A stretch of DNA of 64,000 nt from Pseudomonas thivervalensis (GCF_001269655.1 NZ_LHVE01000007.1:310001-374000), one strand, 5' to 3'. Positions 8,852-19,295 are shown, counted from the first letter of the stretch. Made by a program: numbers and translations. Notes: a model not told the origin generated them from the letters alone.

Positions 8852-11503
8852 ATGAGCGACTCCGGCCGCGCCGACGCACTGTTAGCCAATCTGCCCCGCA
8901 ACGGCCGTGGCCGGCTCAAGGTCTTTCTGGGCGCGGCCCCGGGTGTTGGCAAGACCTACGCCATGCTGCAAGCGGCTCACACCCAGATACGCCAAGGCAT
9001 GAAGGTCATCGCCGGGGTGGTGGAGACCCACGGTCGAAGCGAAACCGAAGCACTGCTCGGCGGCCTGGTACAGCAGCCGTTGGTGCGCTCGGAATATCGC
9101 GGCGTGATGCTCGAGGAAATGGATCTTGACGGTTTACTTGTCGCTCGGCCGAGCCTGGTCCTGGTGGACGAACTGGCCCACAGCAACGCCCCCGGCAGTC
9201 GCCATGCCAAGCGATGGCAGGACATTCAGGAACTGCTCGCGGCGGGCATCGATGTCTACACCACGGTCAATGTCCAACACCTGGAAAGCCTCAACGACCA
9301 GGTGCGCGGCATCACCGGTGTGCAGGTGCGCGAGACATTGCCGGACTGGGTCCTGCAGGAGGCCGATGAGCTGCTGCTGATCGACCTGCCACCCCGTGAG
9401 CTGCTGGAGCGCCTGCGCGATGGCAAAGTCTACGTACCGGAACAGGCCAGGGCGGCGATCGATGCGTTTTTCTCCCAGACCAACCTGACCGCGTTGCGTG
9501 AACTGGCCATGCAGACCGCTGCCGCCCAGGTCGACAATGACTTGGCCCAGGGTTATCGACAACTGGGTCAGGCCGCGCCGGCGGTGCGCGGACGCTTGCT
9601 GGTAGGCGTGGACGGTGACGTACAGGCTGAACGCCTGGTGCGCCACGCCAGCCGCGTCGCCCAGCGTCGGCATCTACCGTGGAGCCTGGTGCATGTGGAC
9701 AACGGCAGCGCCCGTGACGAGGCCTCGCGGCAACGCTTACAGAATGCCCAGCAACTGGCCGAACGCCTCGGCGGCGAAGTGGTGCTGCTGCGGGCCGGCG
9801 AAGTGGCCCGGACGCTGATCCAACATGCCAGCGAACGGCGCGCCACGCTGGTGCTGGTGGGCCAGTCCCGGCCACGTCTGCGCCGACGCTTGTTTGGCGG
9901 TGGTCTCGCTTCGCGTTTGCTGCGCGATGCCCGGGGGCTGGAAATCAACGTGCTGGACAGCGATGAGCAACCGCGTCCCGCACGGGGGCGTTCAACTGCC
10001 GTCCAGACCGGGTTCGATTATGTGCTGGCGTTGTTGGCGACCGTGGCGGCCAGCGCATTGGCCTGGGGGATCTCGGGGGTGCTGGCGTTGCCCAATATCT
10101 CCCTGGTGTTCCTGATGGCGGTGTTGCTGGTGGCGGTGCGCAGCAGCCTCGGTCCGGCGCTGGCCTGCGCGGCGCTGTCGTTCCTGGCCTATGACTTCCT
10201 GTTCATTCCGCCGAATTTCTCCTTCACCATCCAGCGCGAAGAAGACGTGCTGACGCTGGTGTTTTTCCTGCTCATGGCCGCCCTGACCGGCAACCTGGCC
10301 GCGCGCCAGCGCCGCCAGTTGCAGGCCCTGCGCGACACCCAACAGGAAACCGGCGAGCTGCTCGACCTGTCCCGCAAACTCACCGCTGCCACCGACCGCC
10401 AGGCCGTGATCAGCGCCGCCGTGCAGCATTTCAACGATTGGCATGACTTGCAATTGTGCCTGCTCAACCGCGACGGTCAGGGCGGCTGGAAAGTCGAGAG
10501 CGCTGAGCCGCTGACGTTCACCGAAGCCGAGCGCGCGGCGGCCGACTGGTCGTGGCAGCACGATCAACCGGCGGGTGCCGGTACCGGGACATTACCCTCC
10601 GGGCGTTGGTGGTGGTGGCCCTTGTCGGCGGAAGGCGGGCCGCTGGCCTTGCTGGGCGTATGCCCGAAAGAGGGCAAACCCCTGAGTGGCCAGCGCCGCC
10701 GTTTGCTGGCGGCCCTCAGCCAGCCATTGGCCCAGGCGTTGGCCCGGGCGCAACTGGCCCAGGACCTGGAAGCGGCGCGTCTGCACGGCGAAACCGAGCA
10801 ACTGCGCAGCGCCTTGCTGGCGTCCGTGTCCCACGACTTGCGTACCCCGCTGACCGCCATGCGCGGCAGCATCGACAGCCTGCTGGCGCTGGGGGAGGCG
10901 ATCCCGTTGGCCGATCGTCGCGAACTGCTCGAAGGCACCCGCGATGAGGCCGAGCGGCTGGATCGCTACATCCAGAATCTGTTGGACATGACCCGTCTCG
11001 GCCACGGCGCCCTGAAGCTGTCACGGGACTGGGTGGCGCCGGCCGATATCGTTGGCAGCTCGCTGAACCGCCTGCGGGCGGTGCTGGCGCCGCTGACGCT
11101 AAGTGTCGAGGTGCCTGCGGAACTGCCCTTGTTGCATGTCCATGCGGCATTGATCGAACAGGCCCTGGTGAACGTGCTGGAGAATGCGGCGCGATTCTCG
11201 CCGGCTCAAGGACGCCTGTTGCTGAGTGCCGGGGCGACCGACAGCGAGGTGTTTTTTGCCGTGGCCGATGAAGGGCCAGGGATCCCTGAAGAAGAGCGAG
11301 AGAAAATCTTCGATATGTTCTACACCGCGGCGCGCGGTGATCGGGGCGGGCAGGGCACGGGGTTGGGATTGGCGATCTGTCAGGGCATGGTCGGCGCCCA
11401 CGGCGGGCGAATCAGTGTGGCCGAAGGTCTCGACGGGCGCGGCACCTGCATCACGTTGCACCTGCCGTTGCAGGCACAACCGGGCATGGACGATGAAGCT
11501 TGA
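8852..11503 (+). CDS. kdpD: KdpD, sensor histidine kinase for potassium
   Basis: 883 residues. In order: the KdpD N-terminal domain with a Walker-type GAAPGVGKT near residues 29-37, a universal-stress-like domain (about 250-370), four closely spaced membrane helices (about 400-490), a GAF-like region, a HisKA domain with His661 in SVSHDLRTPL, and an ATPase domain ending in GQGTGLGLAI. KdpD senses K+ limitation and phosphorylates KdpE. It follows kdpC across a REP pair and precedes kdpE by 79 bases. No key residue is missing. Confidence 0.96.
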   Translation: MSDSGRADALLANLPRNGRGRLKVFLGAAPGVGKTYAMLQAAHTQIRQGMKVIAGVVETHGRSETEALLGGLVQQPLVRSEYRGVMLEEMDLDGLLVARPSLVLVDELAHSNAPGSRHAKRWQDIQELLAAGIDVYTTVNVQHLESLNDQVRGITGVQVRETLPDWVLQEADELLLIDLPPRELLERLRDGKVYVPEQARAAIDAFFSQTNLTALRELAMQTAAAQVDNDLAQGYRQLGQAAPAVRGRLLVGVDGDVQAERLVRHASRVAQRRHLPWSLVHVDNGSARDEASRQRLQNAQQLAERLGGEVVLLRAGEVARTLIQHASERRATLVLVGQSRPRLRRRLFGGGLASRLLRDARGLEINVLDSDEQPRPARGRSTAVQTGFDYVLALLATVAASALAWGISGVLALPNISLVFLMAVLLVAVRSSLGPALACAALSFLAYDFLFIPPNFSFTIQREEDVLTLVFFLLMAALTGNLAARQRRQLQALRDTQQETGELLDLSRKLTAATDRQAVISAAVQHFNDWHDLQLCLLNRDGQGGWKVESAEPLTFTEAERAAADWSWQHDQPAGAGTGTLPSGRWWWWPLSAEGGPLALLGVCPKEGKPLSGQRRRLLAALSQPLAQALARAQLAQDLEAARLHGETEQLRSALLASVSHDLRTPLTAMRGSIDSLLALGEAIPLADRRELLEGTRDEAERLDRYIQNLLDMTRLGHGALKLSRDWVAPADIVGSSLNRLRAVLAPLTLSVEVPAELPLLHVHAALIEQALVNVLENAARFSPAQGRLLLSAGATDSEVFFAVADEGPGIPEEEREKIFDMFYTAARGDRGGQGTGLGLAICQGMVGAHGGRISVAEGLDGRGTCITLHLPLQAQPGMDDEA

Positions 11504-11582
11504 GTCTGGCTGAGATACTCTATTGGTTACCGGCAGCTTGCCATCTGCTTGCCTTTCCACTTGATTGCAACGAACGAACCCC

Positions 11583-12281
11583 ATGAGCCAGACCGCGACC
11601 CTTTTGGTCATCGATGACGAACCGCAGATCCGCAAATTCCTGCGCATCAGCCTGAGTTCCCAAGGCTACAAGGTGCTGGAAGCCGGCACCGGTGCCGAAG
11701 GGCTTGCCCAAGCGGCGCTGAACAAGCCCGATTTGCTGGTGCTCGACCTGGGTCTGCCGGACATGGACGGCCAACAGGTACTGCGCGAGTTTCGCCAATG
11801 GTCGACGGTGCCGGTGCTGGTGCTCTCGGTGCGCGCCAGCGAAGCGCAGAAAGTCGAGGCGCTGGACAACGGTGCCAACGATTATGTGACCAAGCCGTTC
11901 GGCATCCAGGAATTCCTTGCCCGCATCCGCGCCTTGTTGCGCCAGGCCCCGACCGGCGAGCCGCAGGAAGCGGCGTTGAAGTTCGGCCCGCTGACGGTGG
12001 ACCTGGCCTATCGCCGGGTGCTGCTGGACGACACCGAAGTGGCCTTGACCCGCAAGGAGTACGCGGTCCTGGCGCAACTGGCGCGGCACCCGGGTCGGGT
12101 CATCACCCAGCAGCAACTGCTCAAGGACATCTGGGGGCCGACCCACACCGAAGACAGTCACTACCTGCGGATCGTGGTCGGTCACTTGCGCCAGAAACTG
12201 GCCGACGACCCGACCCGACCGCGGTTCATCATGACCGAGGCGGGAGTGGGGTATCGGTTGTTGGGGGAGGGTGCTGTTTAA
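11583..12281 (+). CDS. kdpE: KdpE, OmpR-type response regulator of the kdp operon
   Basis: 232 residues. The receiver domain has the acidic pair D11-D12, phosphorylated Asp55 in LVLDLGLPD and a TKPF Lys region. A winged-helix DNA-binding domain follows, ending in GVGYRLL. The start at 11583 is six codons inside the open frame and matches the family's N terminus. KdpE-P activates kdpFABC. The gap to kdpD is 79 bases, so the pair is probably cotranscribed or has its own weak promoter. Confidence 0.95.
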   Translation: MSQTATLLVIDDEPQIRKFLRISLSSQGYKVLEAGTGAEGLAQAALNKPDLLVLDLGLPDMDGQQVLREFRQWSTVPVLVLSVRASEAQKVEALDNGANDYVTKPFGIQEFLARIRALLRQAPTGEPQEAALKFGPLTVDLAYRRVLLDDTEVALTRKEYAVLAQLARHPGRVITQQQLLKDIWGPTHTEDSHYLRIVVGHLRQKLADDPTRPRFIMTEAGVGYRLLGEGAV

Positions 12282-12304
12282 CCACAAGGTTCAAGCCAAG
12301 CGCT

Positions 12305-12440
12305 GTTGTGGCGAGGGGATTTATCCCCGCTGGGCTGCGCAGCAGCCCCAAAACATTCGCCAGAGTTTTCCTGACACACCGTGGTATCAGGCTTGAGGGC
12401 TGCTGCGCAGCCCAACGGGGATAAATCCCCTCGCCACAGG
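12305..12440. repeat. REP inverted pair (GTGGCGAGGGG family) after kdpE
   Basis: TTGTGGCGAGGGGATTTATC with CTGCGCAGCAG on the left, and the inverse GATAAATCCCCTCGCCACAG on the right. It lies between convergent genes, where it could act as a transcription stop. Confidence 0.85.
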
Positions 12441-12456
12441 AGGCCTGTGATCACAT

Positions 12457-13494
12457 TCAGTTTTGTTCACGCTCATACCGATCCAGGGTATCGCTGGCAA
12501 TCTCCCGCCCCAGGGCGATCAATTCCGGCGCCTTGTAGAACTCGAAAAACCGGCACACCCGTTTTGGCACGTTGATCAGCACATCCGGCGGGTAGCCGGC
12601 GATCTTGTACTGGGCCAGCGAGGTCTGCATCACTTCGAAACTCTGGTTGATCAAGTCCAGCAACGACGCGGGGCCGACGTTATCGATGATGAACGAACCG
12701 GTGGCGGATTTCGGCGCGCCTTCGTTCTCTGGCGCGGCCGCCGGTTGCTGGCCTTCGGGCTCGGCCGAGTCGATCCACGGGTTGATGTCGGCGGCCTCGG
12801 CCTTCAGGGCTTCCTGCTCCAGCAACAACAGCTGCTCGGCCTGCTTGCGGCGAAACGGCAGGCGTGAACCCAGGGAACTGACCAGGGTGTCGAAGCGACG
12901 CCTGAACGCGGCGGGGCGCGCGATCACCGGTAAACGGTACTGTTTCTGGTTGGTGGCGTTGAGGTTGACCGCGATGATCAGGTCGCAGTGACTCGACACC
13001 ACCGGCACGATCGGCAACGGATTGAGCAGGCCACCGTCCACCAACATGCGGTTACCTTGCATCACCGGCGTGAACAGGCTGGGAATCGCCGCCGAGGCGC
13101 GCATTGCCTGATGCAGGCAGCCTTCCTGGAACCAGATTTCCTGCTGGTTGGTCAGGTCGGTCGCGACGGCGGTATAGGGGATGCGCAACTGTTCAATGTT
13201 GAGTTCGCCGACGATCTTGCGGATCTGCCCGAAGACCTTTTCGCCACGGATCGCCCCCAGGCGAAAACTGACGTCGACCAGGCGCAGGACGTCCAGGTAA
13301 TCCAGGCTTTCGATCCAGTCGCGGTACTCTTCAAGCTTGCCCGCCGCATAGATTCCCCCCACGACGGCGCCCATGGAACAACCGGCGATGCAGGCTATGT
13401 CGTAGCCACGCCGTTCGATTTCCTCGATCACCCCGATATGGGCATAGCCCCGGGCGCCACCGGAACCCAATACCAATGCGACACGTTTTGTCAT
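12457..13494 (-). CDS. Patatin-like phospholipase family protein (RssA-like)
   Basis: 345 residues. The first 200 form a patatin lipase domain: oxyanion loop GSGGARG at about 9-15, nucleophile Ser in GCSMGAVVGG, and the catalytic Asp in DGGLLNPLPI. It is therefore probably a serine-aspartate lipid acyl hydrolase. The C-terminal part contains a Pro/Ala-rich linker and no recognised domain. The ATG at 13494 (MTKRVALVLGSGG) is preferred to the codon 23 residues upstream. Substrate and location are unknown; no signal peptide is seen. Confidence 0.85.
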   Translation of the reverse strand: MTKRVALVLGSGGARGYAHIGVIEEIERRGYDIACIAGCSMGAVVGGIYAAGKLEEYRDWIESLDYLDVLRLVDVSFRLGAIRGEKVFGQIRKIVGELNIEQLRIPYTAVATDLTNQQEIWFQEGCLHQAMRASAAIPSLFTPVMQGNRMLVDGGLLNPLPIVPVVSSHCDLIIAVNLNATNQKQYRLPVIARPAAFRRRFDTLVSSLGSRLPFRRKQAEQLLLLEQEALKAEAADINPWIDSAEPEGQQPAAAPENEGAPKSATGSFIIDNVGPASLLDLINQSFEVMQTSLAQYKIAGYPPDVLINVPKRVCRFFEFYKAPELIALGREIASDTLDRYEREQN

Positions 13495-13701
13495 GACCCG
13501 GCCTCTTGTCGAACAGACCTCAACAATGCACCCATCGACGGCTCGGCTCAATCGTTGTGGCATACGCGTCGTTTTTTGACACGCCAGCGTGGCATTTGCG
13601 TATTCTCAGTCACACTGAATTTACATGGTCGGGCCTTGGCACTTTTTGCCGACGCGACCGTCTTACCAGCACGACTGTTTTCCTGACTTGAGGTGTAATC
13701 G

Positions 13702-13992
13702 ATGAAAGCCCGGATCTGCCTGCCCCTAGTGGCGTCCCTGATGGTTCTGGCCCTGGCCGGTTGCGCAGGCAAAACCGCTTACCGTGACAGCTGCGGCAGC
13801 CAACTCGACAGCGCCTGGCGTGAACTGGACCTGGCCAAGGCTGAAGGTTTTGCTGGCACCGTCAGCTATTCCAAGGCCTTGTCCCTGCTGACAGGCGCCA
13901 AGACCCAACAGCAATTCGAAGCGTTCGAAGGCTGCGCCAAGAAAGCCGAGAAGGCGCGCTTCTACATTCGCGAATCCCGCGCGGGACGATAA
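13702..13992 (+). CDS. Small putative lipoprotein
   Basis: 96 residues. MKARICLPLVASLMVLALAG then Cys: a type II signal peptide with lipobox LAGC and Cys21 as the lipidation site, so the mature protein is about 76 residues. The residues after the Cys do not include Asp at +2, so outer-membrane delivery is likely. The mature part is helical with two further Cys (SCGSQLDS and EGCAKKAEK) that could form a disulphide. No family function is recognised. Confidence 0.8.
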   Translation: MKARICLPLVASLMVLALAGCAGKTAYRDSCGSQLDSAWRELDLAKAEGFAGTVSYSKALSLLTGAKTQQQFEAFEGCAKKAEKARFYIRESRAGR

Positions 13993-14008
13993 AAACAGCT
14001 ACAAGTTA

Positions 14009-14041
14009 CAAGTAAGGAGCGTGCGACGCGCTCCTTACTTG
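14009..14041. terminator. Strong hairpin after the lipoprotein gene
   Basis: CAAGTAAGGAGCG and CGCTCCTTACTTG form a perfect 13-base-pair stem with a 7-base loop. There is no T-run, so rho-independent termination is uncertain. Neighbouring short repeats (ACAAGTTACAAG, GCAGCTTGAGG, GAAGCTGC) belong to a common pseudomonad spacer repeat. Confidence 0.5.
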
Positions 14042-14085
14042 CAGCTTGAGGCTCACGACTTGAAGCTGCGTACGGAGTACGCCCA

Positions 14086-14847
14086 ATGATCGATCGGCTG
14101 GTGGCCCGGATACTGGGCCTGGAAGTCCGCCTGCTGGCCTGTCAGGCCCGCTTGAATGCTCACACCGACAGCGAAGCCCTGCATGACCTGCGCACCACGG
14201 TACGCCGTTTGCGCAGCCTGCTGCGTCCGCTGCGTGGGTTGCCCGGCGTCGAACAACTGGAAACAGCGGCTTCGGCGGTCGGCACCCTGACCACGCCCTT
14301 GCGGGATCGGGAAGTACTGGCGGCTTATCTTGAGCAACACGGCCAGACCGAGGCGGCGCGGCGTCGGCAGGTGCAAATGGCCGATGCCTATCCCGCCGTG
14401 GCCGCCAGCGTCGAACTGGCGCAGTTGCTGATGATCCTCGATGCCTTCCCGCGCTTCATTCGCGCCGCCCAGCGTGAGGGGCTGCTGAAGGGGCTGCGCA
14501 AACGCATCGAAAAGCGCCTGGACAAGCAATGGAAGAAACTCGACGAAGCCCTGCGCGATCCGGCCCATGACCGCCATCGGTTGCGCCTGTTGATCAAGCG
14601 CGTGCGCTATGCCATCGAAGCTTATCCCGAGCTCAATCGCCTGCCCGAAGCCGCAACGCCACGACTCAAGTCGGCCCAAGGGGCGCTGGGCGACTGGCAC
14701 GATTGCTGGCAATGGCTGGCCAGGGCCAAGGAAGAAACCGACCTGCAAGCGTGTGTGCCGACCTGGCAGCAGACGATGGAAAAGGCCGAGGCCAAGTCCG
14801 ACAAGGTGCTCGACAAGTTGATTGCGAGTTGCTTCGAAAAATCCTGA
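14086..14847 (+). CDS. CHAD domain protein
   Basis: 253 residues, almost all helical and rich in Arg, Lys and His. The conserved histidine and basic positions of CHAD domains are visible: HDLRTTVRRLRSLLRPLR near residues 31-48, DREVL, and HRLRLLIKRVRYAIE near 165-179. CHAD proteins bind inorganic polyphosphate through this basic face. There is no attached CYTH domain, so it is the stand-alone form. It starts 93 bases after the lipoprotein gene, beyond a hairpin. Confidence 0.85.
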   Translation: MIDRLVARILGLEVRLLACQARLNAHTDSEALHDLRTTVRRLRSLLRPLRGLPGVEQLETAASAVGTLTTPLRDREVLAAYLEQHGQTEAARRRQVQMADAYPAVAASVELAQLLMILDAFPRFIRAAQREGLLKGLRKRIEKRLDKQWKKLDEALRDPAHDRHRLRLLIKRVRYAIEAYPELNRLPEAATPRLKSAQGALGDWHDCWQWLARAKEETDLQACVPTWQQTMEKAEAKSDKVLDKLIASCFEKS

Positions 14848-14878
14848 CCCCACCACATCCCCCTGTGGGACTTCCCTT

Positions 14879-14969
14879 TGTGGGAGCAAGCTTGCTCGCG
14901 ATAGCGGTGCATCAGTCAATCCTTATGCAAACTGACCCACCGCCATCGCGAGCAAGCTCGCTCCCACAG
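14879..14969. repeat. REP inverted pair (GTGGGAGCAAGC family)
   Basis: TGTGGGAGCAAGCTTGCTCG on the left and CGAGCAAGCTCGCTCCCACA on the right, between the CHAD and thioesterase genes. Confidence 0.85.
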
Positions 14970-15093
14970 TAGGTTGGGGGTGAATTCAAAAACTGCGGCT
15001 TTTCTGTCAGTCTCTTTGGCCGGAATGAGCCCTGTGCCGCCAGCCCGGGCTGGTTAAGATCCCTTCATCCTTTTCCCTGTTTTCGAGGTCGTC

Positions 15094-15891
15094 ATGCGCT
15101 TTTCCGATTTGATCGATGCCGTGCGCCGGCAGCCAGGTGCGGTGACCATCGCGCCAGAATGGGGCCAGGGGCGGGCCAGTTTTGGCGGGTTGGTGGCGGC
15201 GCTGCAATATGAGGCGATGCGTGCCCAGGTGCCGGCGGATCGCCCGGTGCGTTCGCTGGCGATTACCTTTGTCGGCCCGGTCGAGCCCGACGTGCCGGTC
15301 AGTTTTGAAGTCGATGTGTTGCGTGAAGGCAAGGCGGTGAGCCAAGTGTTGGGGCGGGCGGTGCAGAACGGTCAGGTGGTGACCGTGGTGCAGGGCAGTT
15401 TCGGTGCATCGCGCGCGTCCGTGGTGGCGGTGCAGGCCGACCCCGCGCCGGACTTCAAGAGCGTGGAGCAATGCCAGGAACTGCCTTACGTCAAGGGCAT
15501 GACCCCGGAATTCATGCGCCACCTGGCGATGCGCTGGAGCATCGGCGGCTTACCATTCAGCGGCAATAAATCCCGGAGCATGGGGGGCTGGGTGCGTTTG
15601 CGCGGCGATGTGCAGGAGGAGCCGCTGAACGAAAGCCATATCCTGGCCTTGGTGGACGCCTGGCCACCGGCGTTGTTGCCGCACCTCTCGCAAATGGCCC
15701 CGGGCAGCACGCTCACGTGGACCATCGAGTTCGTCCAGCCGTTGCTGGAGCTCACGACGCTGGACTGGTGCAAATACCTGGCCGAGATCGAGCATGCCCA
15801 GGACGGCTACGGCCACGTCGCCGCGAAGTTCTGGAGCGCCGATGGTCGCTTGATCGCCCTGAGCCGGCAGACGGTAACGATCTTTGGCTAA
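15094..15891 (+). CDS. Acyl-CoA thioesterase family protein (double hot-dog)
   Basis: 265 residues in two hot-dog halves, as in TesB-like thioesterases: GQGRASFGGLVAALQYEAM at about 25-43 and a second half from about 150 with MGGWVRLRG and the DAWPP motif near 190. It probably hydrolyses an acyl-CoA in the cytoplasm; chain length cannot be read. Its stop overlaps the stop of the convergent Mpo1-like gene by 4 bases (15888-15891). Confidence 0.8.
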   Translation: MRFSDLIDAVRRQPGAVTIAPEWGQGRASFGGLVAALQYEAMRAQVPADRPVRSLAITFVGPVEPDVPVSFEVDVLREGKAVSQVLGRAVQNGQVVTVVQGSFGASRASVVAVQADPAPDFKSVEQCQELPYVKGMTPEFMRHLAMRWSIGGLPFSGNKSRSMGGWVRLRGDVQEEPLNESHILALVDAWPPALLPHLSQMAPGSTLTWTIEFVQPLLELTTLDWCKYLAEIEHAQDGYGHVAAKFWSADGRLIALSRQTVTIFG

Positions 15892-16262
15892 GGCTTGCGG
15901 CTGTGACGGTGGCGATCCCGCCAGGCGCGCCACCAGCCACCGCTGAAAAAGAACCGCGGAAAAGTCAGGAACTGCTCGACCAGCAGGCGTGATACGGCGT
16001 CCTTGCGATCGCTGAACGGTTCGGAGGCCTGAGCTTCCAGGCTATGGCCGTGGCGCTGCAAACCGAGTGCCGCGAGCAGGCCGATGACGCCGATGGCGAC
16101 ATCGCCCACGCTCAAGCTGAACACCCCTGACACAATCAGCAGAAACGCGATGACGAATAGCGGCACGGCAATCAGGTGCAATACCAGGTTGGTGGGGTGG
16201 CGATGATTGTCGGGGTAGGCGCGCCATTGCCAGGCTGGAAGATTGGGGTGACGTTTGCCCAT
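15888..16262 (-). CDS. Mpo1 / DUF962 family membrane protein
   Basis: 124 residues with two hydrophobic segments (about 27-47 and 50-70) after HPTNLVLHLIAVPLF, and a conserved HGHSLE histidine motif. This matches bacterial relatives of yeast Mpo1, an iron-dependent 2-hydroxy fatty acid dioxygenase. Activity here is inferred from family only. The ATG at 16262 (MGKRHPNLPAW) is used; the extra 32 codons upstream do not look conserved. Confidence 0.75.
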   Translation of the reverse strand: MGKRHPNLPAWQWRAYPDNHRHPTNLVLHLIAVPLFVIAFLLIVSGVFSLSVGDVAIGVIGLLAALGLQRHGHSLEAQASEPFSDRKDAVSRLLVEQFLTFPRFFFSGGWWRAWRDRHRHSRKP

Positions 16263-16424
16263 GATGCTATTCCTTGAATGAAACCGAATAACCCAAGGAT
16301 AGGTCCGGGCGAGCGGGGCGGCGAATGGCGGTTGGCTATCGAAGCGATAGGTGGCCATACAGTTTTGCTGTTGTGGCTACGAACGGCTTTGGGCAAGGAA
16401 CTGCTTTGTGGCAAGGAACCGTCG

Positions 16425-16586
16425 TTGTGGCGAGGGAGCTTGCTCCCGCTGGGCTCTGTAGGAGCTGGCGAAGCCTGCGATCTTTTGATCTTTCGCTTGA
16501 AATTCAAGTGTCAGGGGAAAGATCGCAGCCTCGTTGCACTCGACAGCTCCTACGGGCGCCCCAGCGGGAGCAAGCTCCCTCGCCAC
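16425..16586. repeat. Nested REP cluster: GTAGGAGCTG pair inside a GTGGCGAGGGAGC pair
   Basis: Outer arms TTGTGGCGAGGGAGCTTGCT and its inverse at 16560-16586 enclose inner arms TGTAGGAGCTGGCGAAGCC and CAGCTCCTAC. It fills most of the gene-less stretch 16263-16609. Nothing else is recognised there. Confidence 0.85.
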
Positions 16587-16609
16587 AGAGGCCACAGCCA
16601 AGCCAGTTT

Positions 16610-18091
16610 CTACAGTTTCAGCTGACCAATCGCCTTGCTCAATTCCCCCGCCAACGTTGCCAATTCGTCGCTGGTGGTGGCTGAGTCGACGGTCTGGCGC
16701 ACGGTGTTTTCGGTCACGTCGCGAATACTCACCACCGCCCGGTTCATTTCCTCGGCGACGTGGCTTTGCTGCTCGGCTGCGACAGCGATCTGGGTGTTGC
16801 TCTCGCGCATCTGTGCCACCGCGGCGGTGATCTGCGCCAGTGCGTCGCCGGCCTCGCGGGCCTGTTGCACGCAGTCGTCGGCCTTGAGCGAGCTTTCCTG
16901 CATGAAGTCCACCGCGTCCCGGGTCCCGGCTTGCAGGGCCGAAACCATGGTGGTGATTTCATCCGTGGAGGCCTGTACCCGCTTGGCCAGGTTGCGCACT
17001 TCGTCGGCGACCACGGCGAATCCCCGACCCATTTCCCCGGCCCGCGCCGCCTCGATGGCCGCATTCAAGGCCAGCAGATTGGTTTGTTCGGCGATGCTGT
17101 GGATCACGTTGACCACGCCGTTGATCTTCTGGCTGTCTTCGGCCAGGCGCTGGATCATTTCGGCGGTCTGCTGCACTCCCGAAGACAACCCCGTAATCGA
17201 CTGTTGCACCCGACCGACCACTTCGTGACCGTTGCCGGCCAGGGTATCGGCGGTTTTCGACAGGTCGCGGGTGGCGCCAGCATGCTGGGCGATGTGATAA
17301 ACCGTGGCGGACATCTCGTTGATGGCCGTGGCCGCCTGATCGGTTTCGCTTTGCTGGCCGAGCATGCCGTGGCGCACTTGGTTCATGCTCGACGCCAGGC
17401 GCGCCGCGCCACTGTCCAACTGCCGGGCGGTGCTGGCAACGGTGTCGACCACCCGTTGATAACCGGCCTGCATGGCGTTGAATGCCGCCGCCATCTGACC
17501 CACTTCATCCTTGCAGGCCAGGGGCACGCGGGCGGACAGGTCACCGGTTTTTTCCACGTGCAGCATCACGTCTTTGAGCGTGTTGAGCTGGCTGAGCAAA
17601 AAGCGGATCAACAGTTGCGACGCACCCAACATCGCCAGCATCAACACGAGCACGGCCACGGCGTATTGGCTGAAGCGTTCACCGAACACTTGGCCCAGGC
17701 TTGCACCTTGGGCCAACACCGCGAGTTGTTGCCCGTCACCTCGACGGATCACCTGGGCACCCAGCAGCGGATCCTGGCCAAGCAGCGGCCCGCCATCGAA
17801 TTCGACCCAGCCCTCGGCTTGAACCAACGAAGGCAGCGGTCGTTCGTTGAACATCGGGACCTGGTCGCGCTGGAATGCCAAGAGGTTGTCAGCCTTGGGC
17901 AAGGGTTGTCCGGCAGGCCAGGCATCGAGCATCTGTGCCTGGGTCTGGGCATTCGCTTGGGCGGCGTGGTTGCGCGCCTGCTGTTCGAGGTGCACTGCGT
18001 AGAGCACCAGCATCAACGTGGTGATAAAGGCGACCGCATTGACCGCCCAGAATTTGTATTTCAACGAGATATTGCTAAGCCAGGCACCCAT
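16610..18091 (-). CDS. Methyl-accepting chemotaxis protein
   Basis: 493 residues. A membrane helix (about 13-33), a short periplasmic sensing region of about 100 residues, a second helix (about 140-160), a HAMP domain (about 160-215), then a long coiled-coil signalling domain. The tip that contacts CheA/CheW is intact ([20 protein letters not shown], then [12 protein letters not shown]). The small sensing region fits none of the well-known chemoreceptor ligand domains by eye, so the stimulus is unknown. The ATG at 18091 is preferred to the open frame extending to 18154. Confidence 0.92.
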   Translation of the reverse strand: MGAWLSNISLKYKFWAVNAVAFITTLMLVLYAVHLEQQARNHAAQANAQTQAQMLDAWPAGQPLPKADNLLAFQRDQVPMFNERPLPSLVQAEGWVEFDGGPLLGQDPLLGAQVIRRGDGQQLAVLAQGASLGQVFGERFSQYAVAVLVLMLAMLGASQLLIRFLLSQLNTLKDVMLHVEKTGDLSARVPLACKDEVGQMAAAFNAMQAGYQRVVDTVASTARQLDSGAARLASSMNQVRHGMLGQQSETDQAATAINEMSATVYHIAQHAGATRDLSKTADTLAGNGHEVVGRVQQSITGLSSGVQQTAEMIQRLAEDSQKINGVVNVIHSIAEQTNLLALNAAIEAARAGEMGRGFAVVADEVRNLAKRVQASTDEITTMVSALQAGTRDAVDFMQESSLKADDCVQQAREAGDALAQITAAVAQMRESNTQIAVAAEQQSHVAEEMNRAVVSIRDVTENTVRQTVDSATTSDELATLAGELSKAIGQLKL

Positions 18092-18252
18092 GGAAGGTCT
18101 TCTCTGATAGCGGAAACAGTATTGGCAAGGTGCCATTATTCTGCCGCTACTCATGGGGCTGGGTTTTGATGTGGGTCAACAGACAATGCGGATTCCGCGG
18201 TTTTGATGCGGGCCGACAGGCAACAAATTACTCTTGTGGGGATTTATAGAGG

Positions 18253-19059
18253 TCAGGAAAGGGTGGGCAAACCAAAAAATGTCCGGGCGCAGGCGGTGCT
18301 GTGGGCGGCCAGGTCTTCCTGGGTTTCGCCCCGGTGCAAGGCCACTTCGCGCAAGACCTCTGTCAGGTAGGCCGGCTCGTTGCGCCCGCTCTTGGGTTTG
18401 GGCCGCAGCGTGCGAGGCAACAAATAAGGCGCGTCGCTTTCGAGCATCAGCCGACCGCGGGGTATTTCGCGCACCAACGGGTGCAGGTGCGTGCCCCGGC
18501 GTTCGTCGCAGATCCAGCCCGTGATGCCGATGTGCAGGTCGAGGTCGAGGTAGCTGAACAGCGCCTTTTTTTCACCGGTAAAACAGTGCACCACGGCCGC
18601 CGGCAACAGATCGCGAAAATCCCGAAGGATGTCCAGCAAGCGCTGGTTGGCGTCGCGTTCATGCAGGAAGACCGGTAATTGCAACTGGACCGCCAGGGCG
18701 AGGTGTTCCTCCAGGACCTTTTCCTGCTGAGGGCGAGGAGAGAAGTCTCGGTTGAAATCCAGCCCGCATTCTCCCACCGCACGCACACGGCTGTGCATCA
18801 GCAAATCCTTGAGGTGCCGGGCGCTGTCGGCAGTCCACTCGCTGGCGCTGTGGGGGTGAATGCCGGCGGTGGAAAACAGCCGCTCCCCGGTGTCGTCGAG
18901 GTGCTGGCACAATTCCAGGGCCTGTTCGCTGCCCTCGAGGCTGGTGCCGGTCAAGACCAGTTGGCAGATCCCTGATCCATAGGCACGCTCAAGCACCGCC
19001 TGGTGTTTGTCGGCAAAACTGGGGTTGGTCAGGTTGACGCCGATATCGATGAGTTGCAT
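18253..19059 (-). CDS. tatD: TatD family metal-dependent DNase
   Basis: 268 residues. It begins [12 protein letters not shown] and contains [34 protein letters not shown] and [10 protein letters not shown], the metal-binding and active-site motifs of TatD itself rather than the YcfH or YjjV relatives. TatD is a Mg-dependent 3'-5' exonuclease acting on single-stranded DNA, implicated in repair of peroxide damage. It is not next to tatABC here. The ATG at 19059 is used. Confidence 0.93.
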   Translation of the reverse strand: MQLIDIGVNLTNPSFADKHQAVLERAYGSGICQLVLTGTSLEGSEQALELCQHLDDTGERLFSTAGIHPHSASEWTADSARHLKDLLMHSRVRAVGECGLDFNRDFSPRPQQEKVLEEHLALAVQLQLPVFLHERDANQRLLDILRDFRDLLPAAVVHCFTGEKKALFSYLDLDLHIGITGWICDERRGTHLHPLVREIPRGRLMLESDAPYLLPRTLRPKPKSGRNEPAYLTEVLREVALHRGETQEDLAAHSTACARTFFGLPTLS

Positions 19060-19295
19060 GGTGCTACCTCGGCCCAAAGGCCGGAAAGCATATCAGAGCT
19101 GTAGATTTATAAGAAAAGCCAAGAACTACAATGAGTTGAGGCTGTCTGTTAAGGCCGCGAGACACATCGGGTTGGTATAAAAGCCATCACTGTGCCAGTC
19201 TTTCGCACTTTTTCAGCGCCCCAGGCGCTCTGTTTCTGCCGACTCAGCCTCGTTTTTCAAGGGAGGCGGTCCGCAGTATTCCTTCCGGAGAGTGG